This document shows, one piece after another, positions 51,401 through 59,743 of a DNA stretch of 64,000 bases. Position numbers and translations under genes: made by a program. Source of the stretch: a virus. The stretch lies in IMG/VR virus record IMGVR_UViG_3300023179_000016, positions 62,001-126,000 of that record. One strand, written 5' to 3'. Position 1 is the first letter of the stretch. Each line of letters opens with the position of its first letter. The notes beneath the pieces were generated by a model. It was not told where the DNA came from. It did not search any database and saw nothing but the letters and a program-made list of their open reading frames with translations.

Positions 51401-52798
51401 ATGAAAATATTCGTATATAATGACTCTATAAAAATTGAAAATCCAACTCAAGACACGTTAAATATTATAAAATCGGATCTTGTTTATAGAGACAAATCTA
51501 AAGATTATCAACTCAGAAAAATGGCAAGAAATCCTTGGCATCGTAATTCTGTCTTATACAAAAAATTACAAAAAGAAGTAGAGGGTGTTCTATATAAAGA
51601 ACAAGACGATGTCATCGTCGTGTCTTCCGCCTTATTCGATGAATATAAATCCATATTCAATGGGTGTCACGTAGAAGATTTAAGAAAAGAGACAGGGTCT
51701 AAGATAAGCCTTCCGTGGACAAACAAGCCATTTGATCTCAGAGATTATCAACGAGAAGCAGTAGATGTGATGATGGTCTCTAATAGAGGCATAATAAATT
51801 ACGCTACCGGTCTAGGAAAGACATTACTGGCGACGCATCTGATAAAGCAATACAAGAGAAAAGCATTAGTAGTTTGTCCAAGTGAATCTGTCGCGAAGCA
51901 GTTCTACGATATTTTAGAAAAATCATTCGGAAAGACAAGAGTAGGCTTTTACGGAGGCGGGAAGAAAAAGATAGAAGATATAACGGTAGGTATTGCCGCA
52001 TCGATATCATTAAATATCCACGAATTCAAGAATAAAGATTTAGGTCTCGTCATAATAGACGAATGCCATCATACTCCAGCAAATACCTTCATGCAGATAG
52101 CAGAAGGTCTTTCACACGTAGGTAAGATGTTCGGTCTAACTGCAACTGATTATAGATCCGACGGCAAAGATCTCTTGATAAAGGCAGGATGCGGGTCTGT
52201 TCTCGTCAAGAGAGATATAAAATGGGGAATCGAGAATGGATGGCTCGCTGAACCTTATTTTATAGTGAGAGAGGTTCTTACTCACGGCAAGGACTATAAA
52301 GACGATAAATTAAAATCATATAAAGAGCACGTGTTGAACAACAACGAGATGAAATCTAGAATCGAATCGGACGCACGGGCGATGATTAGCGCCGGCAAGC
52401 AGGTACTTATCCTTGTAGATGAAGTAGCCCACGGCAAAGAATTATCTAAGAATTTAGGAATACCGTTTGCGACCGGACAAGATAAGAAGTCGCAAGAATA
52501 TGTAGATGCTTTGAATAAAAAGAAGATATCTGCATTGGTAGGAACCTCAGGAAAAGTGGGGGAGGGAACAGACACTAAAAATGTGGATGTGCTTATATTA
52601 GCAGATTTCACGGCCTCTAAGGGTCCTGTAATACAGGCAGTAGGTAGAGCTCTTAGAAAGCAAGATGATAAGACTAAGGCCCTAATATTGGACTATATTC
52701 CTTTAGGATCTTCTATGTTGACTAGACATGCCAAAGGCAGAATTAAGTACTACCAAGAGATAACAGACAAGATTAAGATAATACAGCACAATTCATAG
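51401..52798 (+). CDS. SF2 DNA helicase (UvsW/XPB-like)
   Basis: A 465-residue superfamily 2 helicase. RDYQREAVDVMM precedes the Walker A motif ATGLGKT (residues 135-141). The DEAH-type box is DECHH starting at residue 220, followed by motif III-like FGLTAT and C-terminal motif VI-like QAVGRALRKQDD. Helicases of this type (T4 UvsW) process stalled forks and recombination intermediates and help start recombination-dependent replication. Unusually short N-terminal domain (about 100 residues). It is transcribed away from the helicase-primase operon. Confidence 0.85.
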   Translation: MKIFVYNDSIKIENPTQDTLNIIKSDLVYRDKSKDYQLRKMARNPWHRNSVLYKKLQKEVEGVLYKEQDDVIVVSSALFDEYKSIFNGCHVEDLRKETGSKISLPWTNKPFDLRDYQREAVDVMMVSNRGIINYATGLGKTLLATHLIKQYKRKALVVCPSESVAKQFYDILEKSFGKTRVGFYGGGKKKIEDITVGIAASISLNIHEFKNKDLGLVIIDECHHTPANTFMQIAEGLSHVGKMFGLTATDYRSDGKDLLIKAGCGSVLVKRDIKWGIENGWLAEPYFIVREVLTHGKDYKDDKLKSYKEHVLNNNEMKSRIESDARAMISAGKQVLILVDEVAHGKELSKNLGIPFATGQDKKSQEYVDALNKKKISALVGTSGKVGEGTDTKNVDVLILADFTASKGPVIQAVGRALRKQDDKTKALILDYIPLGSSMLTRHAKGRIKYYQEITDKIKIIQHNS

Positions 52799-52808
52799 TA
52801 TAATAGTC
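52797..52808 (+). promoter_or_regulatory. TATAAT-type promoter of the endolysin gene
   Basis: AGTATAATAGTC begins in the last codons of the SF2 helicase gene and ends three bases before the endolysin start, allowing separate expression of lysis. Confidence 0.45.
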
Positions 52809-52811
52809 TGC

Positions 52812-53351
52812 ATGAGACAGCCCAATAAAGCGTGTATAGATATAATCAAGTCATTTGAAGGTCTTTTTCTTAAGCCTTATCTATGTCCAGCTGGAATACC
52901 AACTATAGGTTACGGCACCATTAGATACCCTGATGGCACATCTGTCTCTTTAAAAGATTCCCCAATATCTGAACAAGATGCAGAAAGATACCTGATGCAT
53001 GAGATAAACGAGAAAGCAAACGGCGTCGAGTCGCTTTTAACTATAAAAGTATCCGACAACGAATTTGGTGCTCTAGTGTCTTTTGCCTACAACCTTGGTC
53101 TAGGTAATCTTAAAAAATCCACTCTATTAAAGATATTAAACGCTGACGCAGACAGACAAAAAATCGGAGATGAATTCTTAAAATGGAATAAGGCTGCCGG
53201 TAAAGAACTATCTGGTCTTACTAGACGTAGACAGGCAGAGAGAGCACTTTTTCTTCAACCAGACACTTCTCCATCTAATTTGCCAGAAGGTCCTTCAGAT
53301 AAAGAGATAGAAGAAAAACTCGAACAGATAGAAAAAGATATAACATCTTAA
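52812..53351 (+). CDS. Endolysin, GH24 lysozyme
   Basis: A 179-residue lysozyme that cuts peptidoglycan glycan strands. FEGLFLKPYLCPAGIPTIGY contains the E-x8-C-x5-T active-site pattern with Glu16, Cys25 and Thr31; Cys in place of Asp is a known variant of this family. FGALVSFAYNLG and GLTRRRQAERALF complete the fold. The last 25 residues (PEGPSDKEIEEKLEQIEK) are an acidic tail not needed for the domain. No signal peptide is seen, so release would need a holin; none was recognised nearby. TAATG overlap with the next gene. Confidence 0.9.
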   Translation: MRQPNKACIDIIKSFEGLFLKPYLCPAGIPTIGYGTIRYPDGTSVSLKDSPISEQDAERYLMHEINEKANGVESLLTIKVSDNEFGALVSFAYNLGLGNLKKSTLLKILNADADRQKIGDEFLKWNKAAGKELSGLTRRRQAERALFLQPDTSPSNLPEGPSDKEIEEKLEQIEKDITS

Positions 53352-53677
53352 TGCAAAAGATCGGCAATATCTTCATTAATCCATTAGAATTAAATCTGAT
53401 CCCGGGCTTGTTATTAACTAAAGGTCTATATCAAGTCACAATGAGCTCTACATTGATCAGATTAGATGATCCATATTCTTTTGAGACACAAAATTCATCT
53501 TGGCATTCTAGATCAGACATGAATGTAATGTTTGGCGATGATGTGCATAGTGTTGTTTACACTATAAATTCTATAGATGGTTATAGTGGGGTCTATAAGC
53601 ATTTTAGAATGACAAAGTCAGAACTTATACTATTGAATCTAGCCAATAGATTTTTAAACAAGCCTCTTGTTCCTTAA
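53351..53677 (+). CDS. Hypothetical protein after endolysin
   Basis: A 108-residue protein coupled to the endolysin by a TAATG overlap. Segments: LELNLIPGLLLTKGLYQVTM, DDVHSVVYTINSIDGYSG and FRMTKSELILLNLANRFLN. There is no clear transmembrane helix, so it is not an obvious holin. Beta-rich with a helical C-terminus. Function unknown; coupling to the endolysin may be incidental. Confidence 0.6.
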   Translation: MQKIGNIFINPLELNLIPGLLLTKGLYQVTMSSTLIRLDDPYSFETQNSSWHSRSDMNVMFGDDVHSVVYTINSIDGYSGVYKHFRMTKSELILLNLANRFLNKPLVP

Positions 53678-53699
53678 AAACAAACCAAATCTTCTTGCT

Positions 53700-53739
53700 C
53701 GCGCGCTCTTAGCGCGCGAAGTGTGTGCGAAGCACACAC
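53700..53739. repeat. Two adjacent perfect 8-bp hairpins
   Basis: CGCGCGCT and AGCGCGCG (53700-53707, 53711-53718) enclose CTT. Two bases later GTGTGTGC and GCACACAC (53721-53728, 53732-53739) enclose GAA. The second hairpin contains GCGAAGC, a DNA mini-hairpin known to be exceptionally stable. Neither is followed by a T-run, so they do not look like terminators. They stand next to tandem repeats in a gene-free region. Confidence 0.8.
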
Positions 53740-53789
53740 GTAAGCTTAGAGTAAGCTTAGATAAATTTTGTAAGCTTAGAGTAAGCAAG
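53740..53789 (+). repeat. Iteron-like tandem repeats, putative replication origin
   Basis: GTAAGCTTAG(A) occurs at 53740-53750, 53751-53761 and 53770-53780, with a partial fourth copy GTAAGCAAG at 53781-53789. The 17-base unit GTAAGCTTAGAGTAAGC is therefore present twice, 30 bases apart. An AT-rich stretch (53838-53885) follows. Direct repeats beside hairpins and an AT-rich segment are typical of origins or of binding-site clusters; no function is proven. Confidence 0.5.
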
Positions 53790-53880
53790 TAGTGGGAGTT
53801 TCTTCTATTATGATACCCGCGACAGCACACTTTTTAACTTAGATATAAAAATATTTTTTAACTTCATAAAAATATAAAAT

Positions 53881-53891
53881 CAGTACAATTA
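53881..53891 (+). promoter_or_regulatory. GTACAATT-type promoter of the dUTPase gene
   Basis: CAGTACAATTA lies about 20 bases before the dUTPase start, followed by a TAGGAG binding site. It is the same variant as at 1819 and 54446. Confidence 0.45.
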
Positions 53892-53910
53892 GCCAAATTA
53901 GGAGATTTAT

Positions 53911-54432
53911 ATGCTTACCATTAAAAATGAAGAGGCTAAAGATATTGTTAAAAAAATATACGAAGAGACATATAAGATAGAAGTTAAAATTGAAGAGGGC
54001 GGTAAATTACCTTCTAAGGTAAGACAGACTGATGCTGGCTTCGACGTATATTCGACAGAGGATATTTCACTTTACCCAGGTCAATCTGGAAAAACGCCAT
54101 TAAATATAAGACTTAAATTACCAAAATCTACCTATGCAGAGATCACTACTAAATCTGGTTTAGGCTCAAGAGGTCATTCAGTCAGAGCTGGCATAATAGA
54201 TGAAGAATATAGAGGCGTAGTTCACGTCATTCATTCTAATGTGAGCCTATTTGATGGTACAGACTATCCATATTCGATGAATCAGCAGCCGCTTCTAATA
54301 AAGAAAGGCGAGAAAATAGCTCAGATGATAATTCATCCCTATAGTTCTAACTATTATATAGAAGAAGTCACTGAACTTGACACCGCTACGTCGCGAGGAG
54401 AAGGCGGCTTTGGCAGTACAGGTAGTCACTAA
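53911..54432 (+). CDS. dut: dUTPase
   Basis: A 173-residue trimeric-type dUTP pyrophosphatase, which removes dUTP and supplies dUMP for thymidylate synthesis. All five family motifs are present: DAGFDVYS (residues 41-48), TTKSGLGSRG (79-88), AGIIDEEYRG (93-102), KGEKIAQMII (132-141) and RGEGGFGSTG (162-171). An N-terminal extension of about 25 residues and a loop between motifs 3 and 4 (SLFDGTDYPYSMNQQ) are longer than in minimal enzymes. AGGAG precedes the start. Confidence 0.95.
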   Translation: MLTIKNEEAKDIVKKIYEETYKIEVKIEEGGKLPSKVRQTDAGFDVYSTEDISLYPGQSGKTPLNIRLKLPKSTYAEITTKSGLGSRGHSVRAGIIDEEYRGVVHVIHSNVSLFDGTDYPYSMNQQPLLIKKGEKIAQMIIHPYSSNYYIEEVTELDTATSRGEGGFGSTGSH

Positions 54433-54445
54433 TATTCTGTGAACT

Positions 54446-54456
54446 AAGTACAATTA
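54446..54456 (+). promoter_or_regulatory. GTACAATT-type promoter before the methyltransferase-like gene
   Basis: AAGTACAATTA lies just upstream of the start at 54461, in a 28-base gap after dUTPase. No Shine-Dalgarno sequence is evident, so the mRNA may be nearly leaderless. Confidence 0.4.
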
Positions 54457-54460
54457 GTAC

Positions 54461-55228
54461 ATGAAATTAGATAATCTATCAAGTCTCTTCAATACCACGA
54501 TAAGAATACAAGAGAGATCGCCTCTCAGCCAAGATGCTATATGGCCAGCTAATATAGAGATCTGTCTGACCCGCGTACCTATAAGAAAGAGAGACGGATG
54601 GGACCCGGAAGAATTCACTAAATTTGCCAAAAAACTTAAGACAAATATGGTGACAAATGGAGTTGTATTCTTGATATGCTATGCTCCAATAGAGGCCAAA
54701 TGGCGCCCATTTGAGATAGCAAAGATAATGGTCGATGCAGGATTCAATCATGTCGACAATATCGTAATCAAAAAGACCTGGTTTCCTGGAAAAAGATCTG
54801 AGACTAACCTAGTAAACTCTCACGAGTATGTTCTGCATTTTTGCAATGGGAGTGTTTGGAAATTAGATCGTCTTCCTGTTAGACAGTATCTAGACATCGA
54901 CGACGATCTGTCGTGCCCCGGAAACACGTGGGAAGTAGAGACCGGTTCACTAGATGAATCTTATCCAGTAGATCTCGCGGAGCTCCTTATAAGGATGACT
55001 AATTGCTTGCCAGGTTCAGTTGTCTTTGATCCATATGGAGGGGGAACTGGCGCATTAAAGGCCGCCCTTAAATTAGGACATAGTTTTTTTGGATTTGAGA
55101 CAGACAAGAAGCAATTAAAAAAATACGAAAAGATAGTAGAAAGCTTTAACGACAGAAAGAAAAACAACAAAAAGAGAATTAACACGGTCTTGAAACAAAA
55201 AGACTTAATGGACGATGACGATATTTGA
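54461..55228 (+). CDS. DNA methyltransferase-like protein lacking motif IV
   Basis: A 255-residue protein with the fold order of beta-class amino-methyltransferases. The C-terminal part has YPVDLAELLIRMTNCLPG, FDPYGGGTGALKAALKLG and FFGFE, the motif X/I region that binds S-adenosylmethionine. However, the catalytic motif IV (usually S/DPPY) is replaced by LTRVP at about residues 36-40. The cofactor site therefore looks intact and the amino-transfer site lost or changed. It may be an inactive binder, an unusual modification enzyme or a DNA-binding decoy. The C-terminus is strongly charged. It overlaps the GroEL ribosome binding region. Confidence 0.75.
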   Translation: MKLDNLSSLFNTTIRIQERSPLSQDAIWPANIEICLTRVPIRKRDGWDPEEFTKFAKKLKTNMVTNGVVFLICYAPIEAKWRPFEIAKIMVDAGFNHVDNIVIKKTWFPGKRSETNLVNSHEYVLHFCNGSVWKLDRLPVRQYLDIDDDLSCPGNTWEVETGSLDESYPVDLAELLIRMTNCLPGSVVFDPYGGGTGALKAALKLGHSFFGFETDKKQLKKYEKIVESFNDRKKNNKKRINTVLKQKDLMDDDDI

Positions 55229-55236
55229 GGTTAAAT

Positions 55237-56964
55237 ATGTTATATGAAAAATCCAAGGCCAAAAGAATACTAGTAGATAAGAATAAAGTTAGGAGCATAG
55301 TTCATTCCACAATAAATGATATGGCGACTATTGTGGGAGCTACTCTAGGTCCAGGTGGAAATCCTGTCTTGATCGAGAGAGACGGTCTATCTCCATTAAT
55401 AACAAAAGATGGGGTCACTGTAGCTAAATCTTTAGGTGTGGACAACGCAGAGGCCAATATCATAGTAGATGCGGCAAAAGAGATATGTCTCAAGACTGCC
55501 AAAGAAGCCGGCGATGGCACAACTACTGCTATTGTTCTAGCTAATAGCATAACTAAGCATGGCTCGCTGTTCTTAGAAAAAAACCCAAAATATAATCCCC
55601 AGCGGATGATAACCGAACTGCAGGATCTTTATAAAACTATAATTGTGCCCTATCTAAAAGATAAGGCTAGAGTAGTAGATAGCAGACACGAATTAATTAA
55701 TGTGGCAAAGATCTCTGCCAATGGCGATCAAAGAATTGCAGAGGCGGCAGTAGATGCTGTTCTAGCAGCAGGGGACGATGGACATGTCTTGATCGAAGAG
55801 GCTCAAGGTGATCAGTTAAGAGTTGAAACTATGGACGGTTTCATAGTGACTACTGGCCTAAGAGATATCGGCTCTGTCGGTCGAGTATTCATAAATGACA
55901 GGGCAAATCAGCAAGTCAAGATGGATAGAGGGCTTGTCTTTCTATTTGATGGCTCTTTAAACGACTTAAAGATTCCAAGCGCTATACAGCAAGCCGTAGA
56001 GGGAACAGAACTGTACGGTCTACCCATAATGGTTTTTGCTCATGGATTTGCCGATGTCGTAACAGATGCATTTGCTAAAACTACTAAAGGCGGCTATACC
56101 GTAGTTCCAGTCAAAACTCCTATGAGTGGAATAGCCAACTCTAGATCTTCATTCTTGTTAGATATGGCGGCATATACCGGAGCAACGGTGTTTGATCCAG
56201 GATCTGTAGATAAATTTATAGAAGACGAGGATCATGTAGGATTTGGTTTTTTCAATTCTGCAAAGGTAGGCATGTACGAATCTGTTGTTCAATCTGAATC
56301 AAATACAGATGTTTTAGATGCCAGAATAAATGAACTTAAGCACCTGATGGAGGTTAGTCCGAGTGATTTTGATAAGATGCATATCAAGGCCTCTATCGGT
56401 AAATTAACAGGCGGAATATCGACTGTGTGGGTCGGCGGTGGATCAGAATTAGAAGCAAGAGAAAAAAGAGATAGAGTAGAGGATGCGGTAGAAGCTGTTA
56501 AATCTGCAATTGCAGAGGGCATAGTTCCAGGTGGATGTGCGGTTCAATTAACGCTATCTTGGATCATAGCGACCCACCCTAATAAAAAACCTTCCTGGGA
56601 AATAATGGCTCTAGCTTTAACAGAACCATTTAATCTATTGCTTAATAATTGCGGTGAAACCGTAGATGAGGTGTGGCCTCATTTAAAAGAGCATATACAG
56701 GATTGCGCCGCAAGCAATCTCTTACCTAAGATGGTATTTGACGCCAATCAGCATACCATAGTTGATCCTATGGTGAGCGGAATTGTAGAACCAGCTAAAG
56801 TATGTAGAGTTACAATTGGTAATGCTTTATCTGTCGCCTCATTATTGGTAACATTAGGTGGTATTGTAGTAGTACCAAGAGATTCTGCACTAGAAAATCA
56901 ATTGGCTCTTAGTAAACAGGCCTTTAAAGATATGATGACTGGTGCAGGCGTTGGAGCAGAATAA
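55237..56964 (+). CDS. GroEL-like chaperonin
   Basis: A 575-residue group I chaperonin. The start at 55237 has GAGG six bases upstream, rejecting the TTG at 55225. The ATP-binding signatures GATLGPGGN, ITKDGVTVAKSL and AGDGTTTA are intact, and PGGCAVQL lies in the C-terminal equatorial part. The C-terminus lacks the usual GGM repeats, ending GAGVGAE. The apical region is diverged. Phage chaperonins are known in some large phages and can act without GroES; no GroES is recognised in this window. The very large fibre and baseplate proteins are plausible clients, by inference. Confidence 0.93.
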   Translation: MLYEKSKAKRILVDKNKVRSIVHSTINDMATIVGATLGPGGNPVLIERDGLSPLITKDGVTVAKSLGVDNAEANIIVDAAKEICLKTAKEAGDGTTTAIVLANSITKHGSLFLEKNPKYNPQRMITELQDLYKTIIVPYLKDKARVVDSRHELINVAKISANGDQRIAEAAVDAVLAAGDDGHVLIEEAQGDQLRVETMDGFIVTTGLRDIGSVGRVFINDRANQQVKMDRGLVFLFDGSLNDLKIPSAIQQAVEGTELYGLPIMVFAHGFADVVTDAFAKTTKGGYTVVPVKTPMSGIANSRSSFLLDMAAYTGATVFDPGSVDKFIEDEDHVGFGFFNSAKVGMYESVVQSESNTDVLDARINELKHLMEVSPSDFDKMHIKASIGKLTGGISTVWVGGGSELEAREKRDRVEDAVEAVKSAIAEGIVPGGCAVQLTLSWIIATHPNKKPSWEIMALALTEPFNLLLNNCGETVDEVWPHLKEHIQDCAASNLLPKMVFDANQHTIVDPMVSGIVEPAKVCRVTIGNALSVASLLVTLGGIVVVPRDSALENQLALSKQAFKDMMTGAGVGAE

Positions 56965-57665
56965 TGGACATCAAGTCTCTATTAGAAAAAGAACCAATTA
57001 GATACGTTTTGTTTCTTATAGTAGGAATAACTATAGGAACGATTTTTTATCCAACAAAGAGCATAGAAGAAACGCTTAATCAAAAGCATCAACAGGAAAT
57101 TGCTCAACTTAAGCAAACTTTTTCTACTGAGAAAAAATCACTAAACGAACAAATAGATTCTATTAATTCACAGTTTTCTTCTTACAAGAAAGAAACAGAT
57201 ATTCAACTTACAAAAAATGTAAATGAAATAAAAGACTTAAAAAGAAAGCAAAAAACTTCATATTTTAAAATAATTAAGCCGGATGGAACCATAGAGATAA
57301 AGAAATTTTCTGAGTCTGAAGAGACTGAATCTCAGAGAGTTGTTGAGCAGGTTCAACAAGAATTTAAGATTAAATTAACTCAAATAGAGCAAAAATGGGA
57401 ACAAGTGCATAGAGACAGAGTTGAACAGTTAGATAAATCGTTCAAACAAAAAGAAAGTAATTACATAAAAACCATAGAAGAATTAGAAAAGTCTAAGACT
57501 ATTCTAATAAATTCTAAAAAATTTACAGTTGAGGCTGGCATTATGACTAATAAAGACTATTATGGCCACGCTACAATGGATGTCTGGGGACCAATGGTTT
57601 TAGGAATACATGGTCAATTTAATGTAAATAATGCCATGGGAGCAGGCATAGGTATCAGATTCTAA
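56964..57665 (+). CDS. Membrane-anchored coiled-coil protein with beta-rich end
   Basis: A 233-residue protein. Residues 12-30 (IRYVLFLIVGITIGTIFY) form one transmembrane helix. Residues about 36-175 are a long coiled coil rich in Gln, Lys and Glu. The last 47 residues contain four predicted strands (FTVEAGIM, GHATMDVWG, PMVLGIHGQF, AGIGIRF) and end in Phe like an outer-membrane beta signal. The coiled coil could reach roughly 20 nm, close to periplasm width. A spanin-like or envelope-bridging role is inferred. It overlaps both neighbours at TAATG junctions. Confidence 0.65.
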   Translation: MDIKSLLEKEPIRYVLFLIVGITIGTIFYPTKSIEETLNQKHQQEIAQLKQTFSTEKKSLNEQIDSINSQFSSYKKETDIQLTKNVNEIKDLKRKQKTSYFKIIKPDGTIEIKKFSESEETESQRVVEQVQQEFKIKLTQIEQKWEQVHRDRVEQLDKSFKQKESNYIKTIEELEKSKTILINSKKFTVEAGIMTNKDYYGHATMDVWGPMVLGIHGQFNVNNAMGAGIGIRF

Positions 57666-58012
57666 TGCCAAAATATTATTTTTTCTGTGAAAAGTGTGAT
57701 ATTAAGGTGCATAGATATGTGGCATCTAGTGTATTAAGTACTGTTTGTACTTGTGGCAATAAGACTACCCGTTTGCTCCCTAAAATAGACGGACAGACTG
57801 AAGTCCGCGAGATAGTTGATCCTTATCTAAATAAGACGCATCAAAAGGATCAAAAAGAAATATTAGATGAACGTAGAGAGCAATACTATTGGGAAATAGA
57901 AGTGCCCAGATTGATAGAAAAATACTCTTTAGAGACATGTTTAGAACAAAAATGGCTTGTCTATAACGACAAGGGCGAATTAGTAATAAACAAAGCTCCG
58001 TCAAAACGCTAG
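57665..58012 (+). CDS. FmdB-like zinc-ribbon protein
   Basis: A 115-residue protein. The N-terminal zinc ribbon has Cys8 and Cys11 (FFCEKC) and Cys28 and Cys30 (CTCG), spaced as in FmdB-type ribbon domains. The rest is charged and helical (HQKDQKEILDERREQYYWEI). Such domains occur in small regulatory or packaging-related phage proteins; the actual role is unknown. Its start overlaps the previous stop (TAATG). Confidence 0.7.
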   Translation: MPKYYFFCEKCDIKVHRYVASSVLSTVCTCGNKTTRLLPKIDGQTEVREIVDPYLNKTHQKDQKEILDERREQYYWEIEVPRLIEKYSLETCLEQKWLVYNDKGELVINKAPSKR

Positions 58013-58022
58013 TATAAAAATA
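58011..58022 (+). promoter_or_regulatory. TATAAA-type promoter of the SbcC-like gene
   Basis: AGTATAAAAATA begins at the stop of the zinc-ribbon gene and lies just before the start at 58025. It resembles the common box, with AAA in place of ATT. Confidence 0.35.
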
Positions 58023-58024
58023 CT

Positions 58025-59737
58025 ATGCAAATAATATCTGTAAATATAGAAAATATTTTAAGTTTTGAGAAGGCTTCTTTGTCTTTTGAAGACAAGGGAC
58101 TATGTTTAGTAGAGGGGTGGAATTTTGACGCCGAGAGATCCAATGGCGCAGGGAAATCTGCTATATTTAATTGCATAAGTTTTGCCCTATATGACAAGTT
58201 TCCAAGAAAAATCACTGCTACAGAAATTTTAAGAAGAGACACTAAGAAAGGTCAAGTCACTGTAAAAATTCTATGTGGCGAAGACGAATGGACCATAATT
58301 AGAAAAAGACCAAAAGAAGTTAAATTCTATAAAAACAATATAGAGCAGACCCTTACTCAAAGCGAATTCGAGTCTCTAATCGGATTAAACTATGATCAGT
58401 TTATCATTACAGTTTATAATAGTCAAAATGTTGGAAATAATATTAGATTTTTAAACTGCTCGGATTCCGATAAGAAAGGTTTTCTTTTAAAGCTACTTAA
58501 TTTAGAAAAACTTGATCTTTACAAAAAGAACTCAGACTTAAAATTTAAAGAATTAAGCTCGCAGATAGAAGAACACACCAATAAGATATCTAATCTAAAT
58601 GCAAAAATAGATGCTTACAGGGAATCTCTAATAGATGAGAATGAAGTCAATATTAACATTGTTGAGATTAAACAAAAAATAGAAGATTTAAACTCTAAAC
58701 TGATTCAGTTAAGTCTAGTTGAAAAACCAGATATTGATAAATTTTATAAATTAGAGGAAGACATTAAAAACAAGATTCTAGTGATAAATAAGGTCAAATA
58801 TAAAAGAGAACTGTTGTTTAACGAATATCAAAAGATCGACAATACTGCAATAGAAAAAACTTGCATGCATTGCGGCAATACTATTAGTGCAGATACTGTT
58901 GAACTACATAAAGAAGAAAAAGATAGAACTTTACAATCTATAAAGAAACAATTAGATCAATACGATTCTGACTGCGTCAAGGAAAATGAACTAAATGACT
59001 TACTATCCAAGATAAAACTAAAGAAAAACTCCAGTACTGCAGAATACGATAAGGCTAAAGAGCAAAGTTTAGATATTAAAAATATTATAAATATTTATAA
59101 TTCGGAGTTGAATAGTTTAAATTTAAAACTTAAAAATAATTCAATATATTTAAACAAGATCAATGATTTAGTCAATTCATGTAACAACATGTCGACATTG
59201 GTTGATGAAAATAAGCGCGAATTAGAGTTTTATAAAACCATATCCAACATTTACTCCTCTACCGGAGCGCAAGCCTATATCCTTGATTCTATTATAGATT
59301 ACTTCAACGAGAGTGTCCAAAAATATATGCAAATATTGTGGCCTAATATGGATTACACTTTAAATTCTTATAAGGAAACCTTAAAGGGCGAAACTGTTGC
59401 AAAGTTTTCAGAAACACTGACTATGGATGGTAAGCAGATCTCTATAGGAAGTCTGTCCGGTGGCGAATATCGAGCTGTGTCCTTGTGCATCGATTTTGCT
59501 TTATTAGACGTAATAAATAATCAATTTAATATTAATATCAACCCAATTATATTAGATGAACCTTTTGATGGATTAGACTCGGCAGGGAAAGAGATAGTAA
59601 TTTCTCTATTAGAGGGAACAGCTAAAGATCGTCAAATACTTGTAGTAGATCATGCTAGTGAGTCTAAGTTATTGTTTTCTAAAGTAATAAGCGTTGAAAA
59701 GAAAAATGGCATATCTTCTATTAAACTAGAAGTATGA
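58025..59737 (+). CDS. SbcC/gp46-like recombination ATPase
   Basis: A 570-residue SMC-type ATPase. The Walker A motif SNGAGKS is at residues 39-45. Coiled coils flank a zinc hook CMHC (Cys280, Cys283). The signature LSGGEYRAVSL and the Walker B motif IILDEPFDGLDSAG are in the C-terminal part. With a nuclease partner (SbcD/gp47) such proteins resect DNA ends for recombination-dependent replication. No partner nuclease is recognised in this window. It is short compared with bacterial SbcC (about 1000), as gp46 is (560). Confidence 0.88.
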   Translation: MQIISVNIENILSFEKASLSFEDKGLCLVEGWNFDAERSNGAGKSAIFNCISFALYDKFPRKITATEILRRDTKKGQVTVKILCGEDEWTIIRKRPKEVKFYKNNIEQTLTQSEFESLIGLNYDQFIITVYNSQNVGNNIRFLNCSDSDKKGFLLKLLNLEKLDLYKKNSDLKFKELSSQIEEHTNKISNLNAKIDAYRESLIDENEVNINIVEIKQKIEDLNSKLIQLSLVEKPDIDKFYKLEEDIKNKILVINKVKYKRELLFNEYQKIDNTAIEKTCMHCGNTISADTVELHKEEKDRTLQSIKKQLDQYDSDCVKENELNDLLSKIKLKKNSSTAEYDKAKEQSLDIKNIINIYNSELNSLNLKLKNNSIYLNKINDLVNSCNNMSTLVDENKRELEFYKTISNIYSSTGAQAYILDSIIDYFNESVQKYMQILWPNMDYTLNSYKETLKGETVAKFSETLTMDGKQISIGSLSGGEYRAVSLCIDFALLDVINNQFNININPIILDEPFDGLDSAGKEIVISLLEGTAKDRQILVVDHASESKLLFSKVISVEKKNGISSIKLEV

Positions 59738-59743
59738 TAGTAT

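Noticed and set aside
52812-53351. Endolysin inactivated by Asp-to-Cys change
   Set aside because: The Glu-x8-Cys-x5-Thr pattern is a known active variant of this lysozyme family.
53700-53739. The two strong hairpins as transcription terminators
   Set aside because: Neither strand has a T-run after the stems, unlike the clear terminators at 11639, 12859 and 61357.
53740-53789. A CRISPR-like array
   Set aside because: The repeat units are 11 bases with no regular spacers and no cas genes nearby; iteron-like repeats fit better.
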